33,465 nt of DNA. Origin: Lachnospiraceae bacterium. GTDB taxonomy: Bacteria; Bacillota; Clostridia; Lachnospirales; Lachnospiraceae. Positions 1 to 7,320 of the stretch are shown one piece after another. Where the stretch lies: positions 1 to 33,465 of the forward strand of contig JAFUMV010000023.1 of assembly GCA_017482485.1 (NCBI GenBank), in the 5' to 3' direction. Under the pieces are notes generated by a model. It did not search any database, was not told the DNA's origin, and saw only the letters and a program-made list of their open reading frames with translations. The position numbers and the translations under genes are program-made. Numbering within the stretch: position 1 is the first letter of the stretch; the number at the start of each line of letters is the position of its first letter.

Positions 1-265
<265 letters not shown>

Positions 266-382
266 CTGATAGGTTGTTAAAATGGATGTAGAGATGAAGG
301 TTTAATGTTCAGTTTTGAGGGTACAAAATCAGAAATGATGAAGTGCTTTCAGGCTAAAAGATCTGTGAAAATGGATCAATTT
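266..382 (+). other. 23S-tRNA spacer without a 5S rRNA gene
   Basis: These 117 bases join the 23S end to the first tRNA. A 5S gene is about this long, but nothing here resembles one: the conserved 5S stretch around CCGAACCC/CCGAACAC with its flanking helices is absent and the sequence is AT-rich. It is best read as a transcribed spacer. The 5S gene must lie elsewhere. Confidence 0.7.
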
Positions 383-455
383 TCCTCCTTAGCTCAGTCG
401 GTAGAGCATGCGGCTGTTAACCGCAGTGTCGTTGGTTCGAGTCCAACAGGGGGAG
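383..455 (+). tRNA. tRNA-Asn (GTT)
   Basis: A complete cloverleaf is visible. Acceptor arm TCCTCCT (383-389) pairs with AGGGGGA (448-454), followed by discriminator G. The anticodon loop CTGTTAA carries GTT, and the T loop is TTCGAGT between GTTGG and CCAAC. CCA is not encoded. It is the first of three tRNAs downstream of the rRNA gene, probably processed from the same transcript. Confidence 0.96.
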
Positions 456-538
456 TACAGAAGCAGCGTGGACGAAGGTCTTTGATGCTCTGGGAGTTTG
501 CAAGGCAAGCTCGGGGATTGTGAATCCCGCAGTTAACT

Positions 539-610
539 GGCTCCATGGTCAAGCGGTTAAGACATCGCCCTTTCACGGCGGTAACACGGGTTCGATTCCC
601 GTTGGAGTCA
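539..610 (+). tRNA. tRNA-Glu (TTC)
   Basis: Acceptor arm GGCTCCA (539-545) pairs with TGGAGTC (603-609), with discriminator A610. The anticodon loop CTTTCAC carries TTC, and the T arm is ACGGG-TTCGATT-CCCGT. CCA is not encoded. It is separated from tRNA-Asn by 83 bases with no recognisable feature. Confidence 0.96.
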
Positions 611-643
611 TCTTTCACCAAGTGAGAGCATATAATAAAGTAT

Positions 644-714
644 GGCGCGATAGCCAAGTGGTAAGGCACGGGTCTGCAACACCCTTATCGCCGGTTCAAA
701 TCCGGCTCGCGCCT
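644..714 (+). tRNA. tRNA-Cys (GCA)
   Basis: Acceptor arm GGCGCGA (644-650) pairs with TCGCGCC (707-713), with discriminator T714. The anticodon loop contains CTGCAAC, anticodon GCA, and the T loop is TTCAAAT between GCCGG and CCGGC. CCA is not encoded. It is the last gene before a terminator, so it closes the rRNA-tRNA transcript. Confidence 0.96.
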
Positions 715-720
715 CTTCTA

Positions 721-754
721 AACCTTGAAAATAATGTGTTTTCAAGGTTTTTTT
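721..754 (+). terminator. Rho-independent terminator of the rRNA-tRNA operon
   Basis: AACCTTGAAAA (721-731) pairs perfectly with TTTTCAAGGTT (739-749) across a seven-base loop, and the T-run continues to 754. It lies six bases after tRNA-Cys. Confidence 0.9.
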
Positions 755-887
755 GTTGCATAAATGAGACAATATATTTTTTAATTTTCATCTATTGTGA
801 AAATGCGGAACAGCGGATGAAAAAACGAATATAATAAATTTCATAAAAAATTGTTATAAAAAAGAAAATCTCAACATCCGCAAAGAG

Positions 888-916
888 TTGTCGCAAAAGC
901 GTTTTTTTTATAAAAT
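888..916 (+). promoter_or_regulatory. Candidate sigma-A promoter of pulA-malQ
   Basis: TTGTCG (888-893) and TAAAAT (911-916) are 17 bases apart, which places the transcription start near 923, just ahead of the operator at 938-949. The rest of the 755-984 gap is very AT-rich and shows no gene. An inverted pair GCGGATG (813-819) / CATCCGC (875-881) lies upstream and has no known role. Confidence 0.55.
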
Positions 917-937
917 AGGAATATCGCAGCGAGTTTT

Positions 938-949
938 GGTAACGTTACC
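938..949. promoter_or_regulatory. LacI-family operator palindrome
   Basis: GGTAACGTTACC is a perfect 12-base palindrome with the central CG typical of LacI/MalR/CcpA-family sites. It sits downstream of the candidate -10 box and 35 bases before the pulA start, so a bound repressor would block early transcription. It is nested in a longer pair, GCGAGT (929-934) and ACTCGC (961-966). The regulator that binds it is not identified; no LacI-type gene adjoins this operon. Confidence 0.65.
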
Positions 950-984
950 GAACATTTAGGACTCGCGAAGAAGAGGAGAGGAAA

Positions 985-2979
985 ATGAGTATTGTGATTA
1001 CGCAGAAACGCTCCCCTGTTGAGTGGAAGCATCTTTTTGAGTCGGAAGAATTCGAACAGAAATATGCATATGATGGTGATGATCTGGGAAGTATTTATTC
1101 GCCTGACATGACAACTTTTAAGGTATGGGCGCCCACGGCAGAAAAGGTGGAATTAAAGCTGTACGCTACAGGAAGTGATGAAGAACCTGAAGCTGCTTTG
1201 CTTCGGCAGTTGCCGATGGTACGCGGCGAAAAGGGGATCTGGCATGCCTCTGTTAAGGAAGATCTGGAAAATGTTTATTATACATATCTGGTGACAGCAG
1301 ACGGAGAGACAAGGGAATGTGTAGACATTTATGCGAAGGCGACAGGTGTAAACGGAAAGCGCGGTATGGTGGTTAATCCGGAAGCGACTGATCCGGAAGG
1401 CTGGGCCCAGGAACGTATGGCACTGCAGTCAGAAGAAGGATTAAAGTGCCCTGTGATTTATGAGGTGCATGTAAAAGATTTTTCCAATGATGAGCACAGC
1501 GGTGTTCCGAAAAAGTACAGAGGAAAATTCATGGCGTTTACATGCGAAGATACCGGACTGGACGGTGATTTGAGCCGGCCTACCTGTGTTTCTTATCTGA
1601 AAAAGCTGGGAATTACGCATGTACATATTTTGCCCATGTATGATTATGGTTCCGTGGATGAAGCTGGTGATCCGGCGCAGTTTAACTGGGGGTATGATCC
1701 GGTCAATTATAATGTACCTGAAGGTTCTTATTCCACCGATCCATATCACGGAGAAGTGCGCATTAAAGAGTGTAAGAAAATGATCCAGGCACTGCACAAA
1801 GCAGGGATTCGTGTGGTAATGGATGTGGTTTACAATCATACCTACTCCATTAATTCATGGTTTCAGGCAACGGTACCCTATTATTATTACAGGTTGAATG
1901 AGGACGGAAGTTTTTCCAATGGTTCGGTCTGCAGCAATGATACTGCGAGCGAGCGGGCCATGTATCGGAAATTTATGGTGGACTCGGTTATTTACTGGGC
2001 GAAGGAATATCATCTGGATGGCTTTCGGTTTGACCTGATGGGGCTGCACGATGTGGAAACCATGAATACCATCAGGCATGCGTTAAACGAATTGCCGGAC
2101 GGAAAAAATATCATGATGTATGGAGAGCCCTGGGCCGGCGGTCCCACAGCGATGAAAAACGGCAGCGTGCAGGCGTTGAAAGCAAATGTTGCGCTTTTGG
2201 AGGAAGGTATTTCTTTCTTTAATGATGATACAAGAGATGCCATTAAAGGAAGCGTTTTCATTGCTGAAAAGCCGGGATTTGTAAATGGGCAGAAGGGTCT
2301 GGAAGATAAGATCAGATCTTCCGTGCTGGCGTGGTGCGACGGAAAGGGCGGTTATGAGCCGCATGGTCCGAAACAGGTGCTTTCCTATGTATCCGCACAT
2401 GATAACTATACCTTATGGGATAAACTTTTATATACAAAATATGAGAAGCCGGACTTCAAAGCAAAAGATGAGGTAATTCTGACGCAGAACCGTCTGGCGG
2501 CAGGAATTTATTTTACATGCCTGGGAATTCCGTTTTTTCAGGCAGGAGAAGAGGGCGTAAGAACAAAATTGGGCATTGGAGACAGTTATTGTTCTCCCGC
2601 AGACGTAAATCAACTGGACTGGAAACGAATTTACGAGTATAATGAAATGAGTGAATATTATGCGGGGCTTATCGCGTTGAGAAAGGCTTTTTCGGGATAT
2701 CAGGAAGCTGATAAGACCGTGACAGAACGGATTCGTTTTGTGGAGGTTCCCAAGGATATGGCAGCATTTGTTTTTGAGGACGGAAAAGGCAGGGAACTTT
2801 TTGTCGTTTACAACGCGGGAAATGATTCGCAGGAGATTGCTTTGCCTGAAGGTGAGTGGAAAGTGATTTCTGATGGTATTCAATTTAAAAGAGATGGCGA
2901 TGGCGGGCTTTTGGCACTCGGCACAGCTGAGGGCACTGTAAGAGCGGCCGCTGTAAGCGTTACCATACTCGGAAGATAA
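985..2979 (+). CDS. pulA: Type I pullulanase (alpha-1,6 debranching enzyme)
   Basis: A GH13 enzyme that hydrolyses alpha-1,6 branch points of pullulan, glycogen or amylopectin-derived dextrins. An N-terminal CBM48-like beta domain (about residues 25-130, FKVWAPTAEKVEL) precedes the catalytic barrel. The type I signature FNWGYDP is at 233-239, followed by VNYNVPEGSYS. GH13 conserved regions are DVVYNHT (280-286), GFRFD with nucleophile Asp350, YGEPW with acid/base Glu381, and SAHDN with Asp473. There is no signal peptide, so it acts in the cytoplasm on imported maltodextrin or stored glycogen. AGGAG at 974-978 supports the ATG. malQ follows after 16 bases, so the two are co-transcribed. Length (664 aa) fits intracellular type I pullulanases. 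Confidence 0.95.
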   Translation: MSIVITQKRSPVEWKHLFESEEFEQKYAYDGDDLGSIYSPDMTTFKVWAPTAEKVELKLYATGSDEEPEAALLRQLPMVRGEKGIWHASVKEDLENVYYTYLVTADGETRECVDIYAKATGVNGKRGMVVNPEATDPEGWAQERMALQSEEGLKCPVIYEVHVKDFSNDEHSGVPKKYRGKFMAFTCEDTGLDGDLSRPTCVSYLKKLGITHVHILPMYDYGSVDEAGDPAQFNWGYDPVNYNVPEGSYSTDPYHGEVRIKECKKMIQALHKAGIRVVMDVVYNHTYSINSWFQATVPYYYYRLNEDGSFSNGSVCSNDTASERAMYRKFMVDSVIYWAKEYHLDGFRFDLMGLHDVETMNTIRHALNELPDGKNIMMYGEPWAGGPTAMKNGSVQALKANVALLEEGISFFNDDTRDAIKGSVFIAEKPGFVNGQKGLEDKIRSSVLAWCDGKGGYEPHGPKQVLSYVSAHDNYTLWDKLLYTKYEKPDFKAKDEVILTQNRLAAGIYFTCLGIPFFQAGEEGVRTKLGIGDSYCSPADVNQLDWKRIYEYNEMSEYYAGLIALRKAFSGYQEADKTVTERIRFVEVPKDMAAFVFEDGKGRELFVVYNAGNDSQEIALPEGEWKVISDGIQFKRDGDGGLLALGTAEGTVRAAAVSVTILGR

Positions 2980-2995
2980 CATAGGAGGATTTTTT

Positions 2996-4486
2996 ATGAG
3001 AGCAAGTGGCATTTTGCTTCCTGTTTTTTCCCTTCCCTCTCCGAATGGGATCGGATGTTTTTCGAAGGAAGCGTATCAGTGGATTGATTTTTTGGTAAAA
3101 GCGGGTCAGAAGTACTGGCAGATTCTGCCTTTGGGACCGACCAGTTACGGTGATTCTCCGTATCAGTCTTTTTCTACATATGCAGGCAACCCGTATTTTA
3201 TCGATCTGGAAGAGCTGGTTAAGGAAAAGCTGCTGACCAGAGCAGCTGTGAATGCAGCAGATCTGGGAGATAATGAAAGAGACATTGACTATGGCAAACT
3301 GTATGCAAATCGCATGCCTCTTTTGAAAAAAGCTTATGAAAAGAGCAAGCAGAAAGAAGATTCTGAGTTCGTGCAGTTCTGGACTGAGAATGCATGGTGG
3401 CTGGATGATTATGCACTGTTCATGGCGGTAAAAGATATTTTTGGCGGCGTGTGCTGGGATCAGTGGGCCGAGGATATTCGTCTGCGCTGGGACAATGCGA
3501 TGTGGTATTACAGGAACAACTATGCTGATGAAATTCGTTTTTATGCATGGCTGCAGTATCTGTTCGCAAAGCAGTGGAAGAAGCTGAAAGCATATGCGAA
3601 TGAAAAGGGAATTCAGATCATCGGCGATATCCCGATTTATGTGGCATATGACAGCGCTGATGTATGGGCCCATCCTGAACTGTTCCAGCTGGATGAAGAC
3701 AGAAAGCCTTCTGCAGTAGCAGGTTGTCCTCCGGATGGATTTTCTGCAGATGGTCAGCTGTGGGGAAATCCGCTTTACCGTTGGGATTACCACAAAAATA
3801 CCGGCTACGACTGGTGGGTTGGCCGTATTGATTATTGCTTTAAGATGTATGATGTGGTTCGTATCGATCATTTCAGAGGATTTGATGAATATTTCTCCAT
3901 TCCTGCAGGGGATAAGACTGCGGTGAATGGTCACTGGGAGAAAGGCCCCGGCATTGAACTGTTCAATGTGATCAAGAGCAGACTGGGCGACAAGAATATT
4001 ATTGCGGAAGATCTTGGTTACATGACCGACAGCGTTCGTCAGATGGTGAAAGACAGCGGTTTCCCGAACATGAAGGTGCTGGAATTTGCATTTGACGCAA
4101 GAGATTCCAGCGGCGCAGGCGAATATCTGCCTCACAACTACGGAACCAACTGTGTGGCATATACCGGAACTCACGATAATGAGACTATCTATGGCTGGCT
4201 GTTCAGCATCAAGAAAGCGGAGAAGAATATGATTCGCAAGTATCTGAATCGTATGAACGAAACAGATAAGGAATTGGCGGCTGAACTGGTACGTGCAGCA
4301 GTGGCTTCTGTAGCGAAGACCTGTATTATTCCGATTCAGGATTATCTGCTTTATGATAATACTGCCCGCATCAACTTCCCTTCTTCTCTGGGCACAAACT
4401 GGCGCTGGAGAATGACAAAAGAAGATATCACCAAGGACCTTGCAAAAGAGATCAAGGCGCTGAACAGCATGTACGGAAGAGTATAA
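2996..4486 (+). CDS. malQ: 4-alpha-glucanotransferase (amylomaltase)
   Basis: A GH77 enzyme that transfers alpha-1,4-glucan segments between maltodextrins and releases glucose; it complements the debranching step of PulA. The protein (496 aa) opens with RASGILLPVFSLPSPNGIG, typical of MalQ, then WQILPLGPTSYGDSPYQ. GDIPIYVAYDSADVW precedes the loop that covers the active site (PPDGFSADGQLWGNPLY). Catalytic residues are nucleophile Asp291 in RIDHFRG, acid/base Glu338 in AEDLGY, and Asp394 in THDNE. All three are intact. AGGAGG at 2983-2988 lies seven bases before the ATG. It is the second gene of the operon and a terminator follows at 4532. Confidence 0.96.
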   Translation: MRASGILLPVFSLPSPNGIGCFSKEAYQWIDFLVKAGQKYWQILPLGPTSYGDSPYQSFSTYAGNPYFIDLEELVKEKLLTRAAVNAADLGDNERDIDYGKLYANRMPLLKKAYEKSKQKEDSEFVQFWTENAWWLDDYALFMAVKDIFGGVCWDQWAEDIRLRWDNAMWYYRNNYADEIRFYAWLQYLFAKQWKKLKAYANEKGIQIIGDIPIYVAYDSADVWAHPELFQLDEDRKPSAVAGCPPDGFSADGQLWGNPLYRWDYHKNTGYDWWVGRIDYCFKMYDVVRIDHFRGFDEYFSIPAGDKTAVNGHWEKGPGIELFNVIKSRLGDKNIIAEDLGYMTDSVRQMVKDSGFPNMKVLEFAFDARDSSGAGEYLPHNYGTNCVAYTGTHDNETIYGWLFSIKKAEKNMIRKYLNRMNETDKELAAELVRAAVASVAKTCIIPIQDYLLYDNTARINFPSSLGTNWRWRMTKEDITKDLAKEIKALNSMYGRV

Positions 4487-4531
4487 GGTATGAATTTCGG
4501 ATTTTTCGTGTAAAAATTCACTGATAGCAGG

Positions 4532-4586
4532 AAAAAGAATGTGATGTCACTGGGGCATGAATCAGTTGATACCACATTCTTTTTTT
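4532..4586 (+). terminator. Rho-independent terminator after malQ
   Basis: AAAAAGAATGTG (4532-4543) pairs with CACATTCTTTTT (4573-4584), and the T-run continues to 4586. The 29-base loop can partly fold on itself (TCACTG with CAGTTGA). Confidence 0.75.
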
Positions 4587-4671
4587 ACCCGATGGAAATC
4601 AAATTGTACTGAACTATTGTGGGAACTCATATATATAAAAGGAATTCTGGAAAGTAAAGAGGTGCCTGTTA

Positions 4672-5346
4672 ATGCTGAATTATATATGGGCATTTATGAT
4701 TATTATCGGAATCCTTTATGGCGCGTTCACCGGAAATATTGAGGCAGTTTCCAATGCAGCGCTGGCTTCCGCGCAGGAAGCTGTAGATTTGTGCATTACA
4801 ATGCTTGGAATCATGGGACTGTGGATGGGGCTGATGGAAATTGCGCAGAAATCGGGAGTGATTGCCAAACTCACACAGGGAATTCAACCGTTTATCTCCT
4901 TTATGTTTCCGCGGATTCCCAAAGGGCACATAGCGAGAGAATATATTTCAACGAATATTATTGCAAATATTCTTGGACTGGGTTGGGCGTGTACACCGGC
5001 CGGATTAAAGGCCATGGAAGCGCTGGCACAGCTGGAGGCTGAACGGGGAAATCCGGAATATCTTGGAGACGGGGGAGTAAAAGGGCATGAAAGTGGGACG
5101 AATGTGCATAAGGGCGCCCATGTTGAATGCCAATGTGGAAAAGTCCGCATAGCCAGCGATGAAATGTGCACATTTCTGATTCTCAACATCTCATCCCTGC
5201 AGCTGATTCCGGTTTCGATGATCGCTTATCGCAGCCAGTACGGTTCTGCATCGCCGACCGCAATTGTAGGGCCTGCGATTATTGCAACACTTGTGAGCAC
5301 GCTTGTGGGAATTGTGTTTGCGAAGGCTGCAGAGCGGAAGCGGTGA
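4672..5346 (+). CDS. spmA: Spore maturation protein A
   Basis: A membrane protein of the nucleoside-recognition (Gate) domain family. SpmA acts with SpmB in dehydrating the spore core in Bacillus and Clostridium; the transported substance is not known. The N-terminus is hydrophobic (MLNYIWAFMIIIGILYGAFT), followed by GIMGLWMGLMEIAQKSGV, FMFPRIPKGHIAREYISTN and NILGLGWACTPAGLKAMEA, all typical of SpmA. At 224 aa it is longer than the roughly 196 aa Bacillus form; a hydrophilic stretch around residues 122-162 accounts for the difference. The start is supported by AAGAGGTG at 4657-4664. Its usual partner spmB does not follow: a cyclase and a large surface protein come between. Confidence 0.9.
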   Translation: MLNYIWAFMIIIGILYGAFTGNIEAVSNAALASAQEAVDLCITMLGIMGLWMGLMEIAQKSGVIAKLTQGIQPFISFMFPRIPKGHIAREYISTNIIANILGLGWACTPAGLKAMEALAQLEAERGNPEYLGDGGVKGHESGTNVHKGAHVECQCGKVRIASDEMCTFLILNISSLQLIPVSMIAYRSQYGSASPTAIVGPAIIATLVSTLVGIVFAKAAERKR

Positions 5347-5419
5347 GGGGTAATCAAAAGGTGTGAAGGTCAAAACTGCCTGCAGGACGGTTATTTATGA
5401 CAAGAGTACATATTTTATA

Positions 5420-5448
5420 TTGCACATCAAAAAGTACAGGGGTATAAT
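5420..5448 (+). promoter_or_regulatory. Promoter of the diguanylate cyclase gene
   Basis: TTGCAC (5420-5425) and a perfect TATAAT (5443-5448) are exactly 17 bases apart, about 42 bases before the GTG start. This gives the cyclase its own sigma-A promoter, independent of spmA. Confidence 0.75.
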
Positions 5449-5489
5449 TTAAGTTATATTTCGTAAAAAACTAGAGAGGAGCGGATGCT

Positions 5490-7094
5490 GTGAAAACTGG
5501 AAAAAAGCTCATGGTTTGCTTTAGAGTGATGGCGATTGCAGCCGTTCTTTTTCTGATCTGTTTTTGGGGGAGATATGGCGAAGTTCAAAACAGATTTGAA
5601 GTAGAATATACGATAGAAATGAACGGGGAGCGCAGCCAGGAAGGTCCGGTAAAAACACTGTCCGTGGAATTACCCGATGATTTTGCTGACGGGCAATATA
5701 TTTTATTCAAAACAACACATACCAAAGTGGAAGTGGCTGTAGGGAATGAAGTGATATATCGTTATGGCTGGGAAGAAAATTCACCGGACTTTTTAAAATC
5801 GCCGGGGACTTATTGGCATGTGGTTTCTGTGCCCGGGAACAGCGACCAAAAGACCCTGATGCTGCAGCTGCATTCGGTATATGATGACTATTTCGGCGAT
5901 GAAATTGTATTAAAATACGGTTCCAGAGGGGATTGCGTGCTGGAGCTTGTCCTGGGATCCAGCGGATTTCTGGTGATTAACAGCATCATTATTTTCGCAG
6001 GACTGCTCAGCTTTCTGATGCATTTTGTGACCAAAGGGCGCAGCCGGGACGAAGTTGGAAACTTTCTGTGCGTTGGTTATCTGGCATTTTTGATTGCAAT
6101 CTGGTCACTTTGCCAGAGCGGCTTTTTACAGTTTATCATTCCCAATGGAAGAATCCTGTATTTCGTGGATCTGTTCAGCTTTTTTCTGTTTCCTGTGCCT
6201 TTTAATCTTTTTGTATATAATATATGTGGGAAGAAGTACAGAAAGGGATTTACTGTTCTGACAGCCCTGTATCTGATCAATATGGCAGTGGAGATAATCA
6301 TACAGCTGACAGGATGGAAGGATATTTTTGAAATGATTTCCTTCACCCATGCAATGATGGCGGTGAATGTGGTTTATGTCTTTTGGGCAATTCACAGCGA
6401 AATCAAAGCATACGGCAATGCCACGGCCAGAAAATTCCGGGTGCCGCTGTATATCGTCATGCTGTTTGCTGCGGCCGAGCTGGTAACGTATTATGTGAAT
6501 GATCTTACCAAAACGTCCTTCTTTCTGCCGATCGGAACGATTGTGTTCATTTCGATGCTGATCTGGATTCAGGTGAATCAGTATTATCAGTCGATGATGG
6601 AAGAAGAAAAACTGTTGTATTTTGAAAAGCTGGCGAACACGGATATGCTCACGGAGGCGATGAACCGCAACGCCTACGAAAATATGCTGAAGGCGCTGGA
6701 GAAACAGGAACATCAGATGTTGGCGGCAAATGTTGTTATGTTTGATGTGAACGATATGAAATACATCAATGATAACTTCGGACATGAAAAGGGCGATGAA
6801 GCGCTGCGGCTTTGCTATAGATGTATCTGCGAAGTGTTTGGAAAGATGGGAAAGTGTTACCGTATCGGAGGCGATGAGTTTGTTGTGCTTTCAGGAATGA
6901 ATTACGAATTGGAACATGCGGTAGAACGTTTTGAACGATTGATAGATACCAAAAAAGAAAATCTTGATTTTCCGTTTAGTATAGCGGTGGGATATGCACG
7001 GTATGATCCGCAGAAGGATGAAAATTTCAGAAATACAATTCGCAGAAGCGATGAGATGATGTACCTCGATAAAAAAAGAAAAAAGAAACACTGA
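5490..7094 (+). CDS. Membrane diguanylate cyclase with extracellular sensor region
   Basis: Predicted to make cyclic di-GMP from two GTP. The order is one transmembrane helix (residues 11-27), an extracytoplasmic beta-rich region (about 30-150), seven further helices (about 158-180, 190-209, 222-245, 254-273, 285-302, 317-336, 344-361), then a cytoplasmic GGDEF domain (about 378-534). This resembles 7TM-DISM sensor cyclases. The active-site loop RIGGDEF is intact (GGDEF 460-464), and NTDMLTEAMNRNAYE is the usual domain opening. I see no RxxD inhibitory site at the expected place before GGDEF, so product feedback through that site is unlikely. The start is GTG with AGAGGAG upstream. It has its own promoter and terminator. 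The ligand is unknown. Confidence 0.9.
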   Translation: MKTGKKLMVCFRVMAIAAVLFLICFWGRYGEVQNRFEVEYTIEMNGERSQEGPVKTLSVELPDDFADGQYILFKTTHTKVEVAVGNEVIYRYGWEENSPDFLKSPGTYWHVVSVPGNSDQKTLMLQLHSVYDDYFGDEIVLKYGSRGDCVLELVLGSSGFLVINSIIIFAGLLSFLMHFVTKGRSRDEVGNFLCVGYLAFLIAIWSLCQSGFLQFIIPNGRILYFVDLFSFFLFPVPFNLFVYNICGKKYRKGFTVLTALYLINMAVEIIIQLTGWKDIFEMISFTHAMMAVNVVYVFWAIHSEIKAYGNATARKFRVPLYIVMLFAAAELVTYYVNDLTKTSFFLPIGTIVFISMLIWIQVNQYYQSMMEEEKLLYFEKLANTDMLTEAMNRNAYENMLKALEKQEHQMLAANVVMFDVNDMKYINDNFGHEKGDEALRLCYRCICEVFGKMGKCYRIGGDEFVVLSGMNYELEHAVERFERLIDTKKENLDFPFSIAVGYARYDPQKDENFRNTIRRSDEMMYLDKKRKKKH

Positions 7095-7105
7095 AATGAG
7101 AAAAG

Positions 7106-7152
7106 CAGTGCTGAAATTGCAGAAAAACAAAGCGATTTCAACACTGTTTTTT
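7106..7152 (+). terminator. Rho-independent terminator after the cyclase gene
   Basis: CAGTGCTGAAAT (7106-7117) pairs with ATTTCAACACTG (7135-7146) with a single mismatch, followed by six T. It separates the cyclase from the surface-protein gene. Confidence 0.8.
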
Positions 7153-7226
7153 ATGGAGAATGATGGATTGATGAAATTTTGGAATAAACAGCCGTTTATT
7201 TGGAATTATGCGCGTATTATCGGGAA

Positions 7227-7255
7227 TTGATTTTTTGAATCATATCTGATATGCT
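7227..7255 (+). promoter_or_regulatory. Candidate promoter of the surface-protein gene
   Basis: TTGATT (7227-7232) and TATGCT (7250-7255) are 17 bases apart, 65 bases before the start codon. Both boxes match the consensus only partly. I looked for a c-di-GMP riboswitch in this leader and saw none. Confidence 0.4.
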
Positions 7256-7320
7256 GAAAGGTACAAAGAAAATGCAACTTAAAACTGACAAAACATACAT
7301 GGAAAAAGAAGGAGCAAATT

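Noticed and set aside
305-834. Small open frames across the spacer and tRNA genes
   Set aside because: They overlap three clear tRNA genes and have no coding features.
2960-4174. Minus-strand open frame of 404 codons opposite malQ
   Set aside because: malQ on the plus strand is complete with intact catalytic motifs and a strong ribosome binding site; the antisense frame resembles no protein family.
7153-7320. Possible c-di-GMP riboswitch in the surface-protein leader
   Set aside because: Suggested by the neighbouring cyclase, but the conserved GEMM core and tetraloop receptor are not seen.
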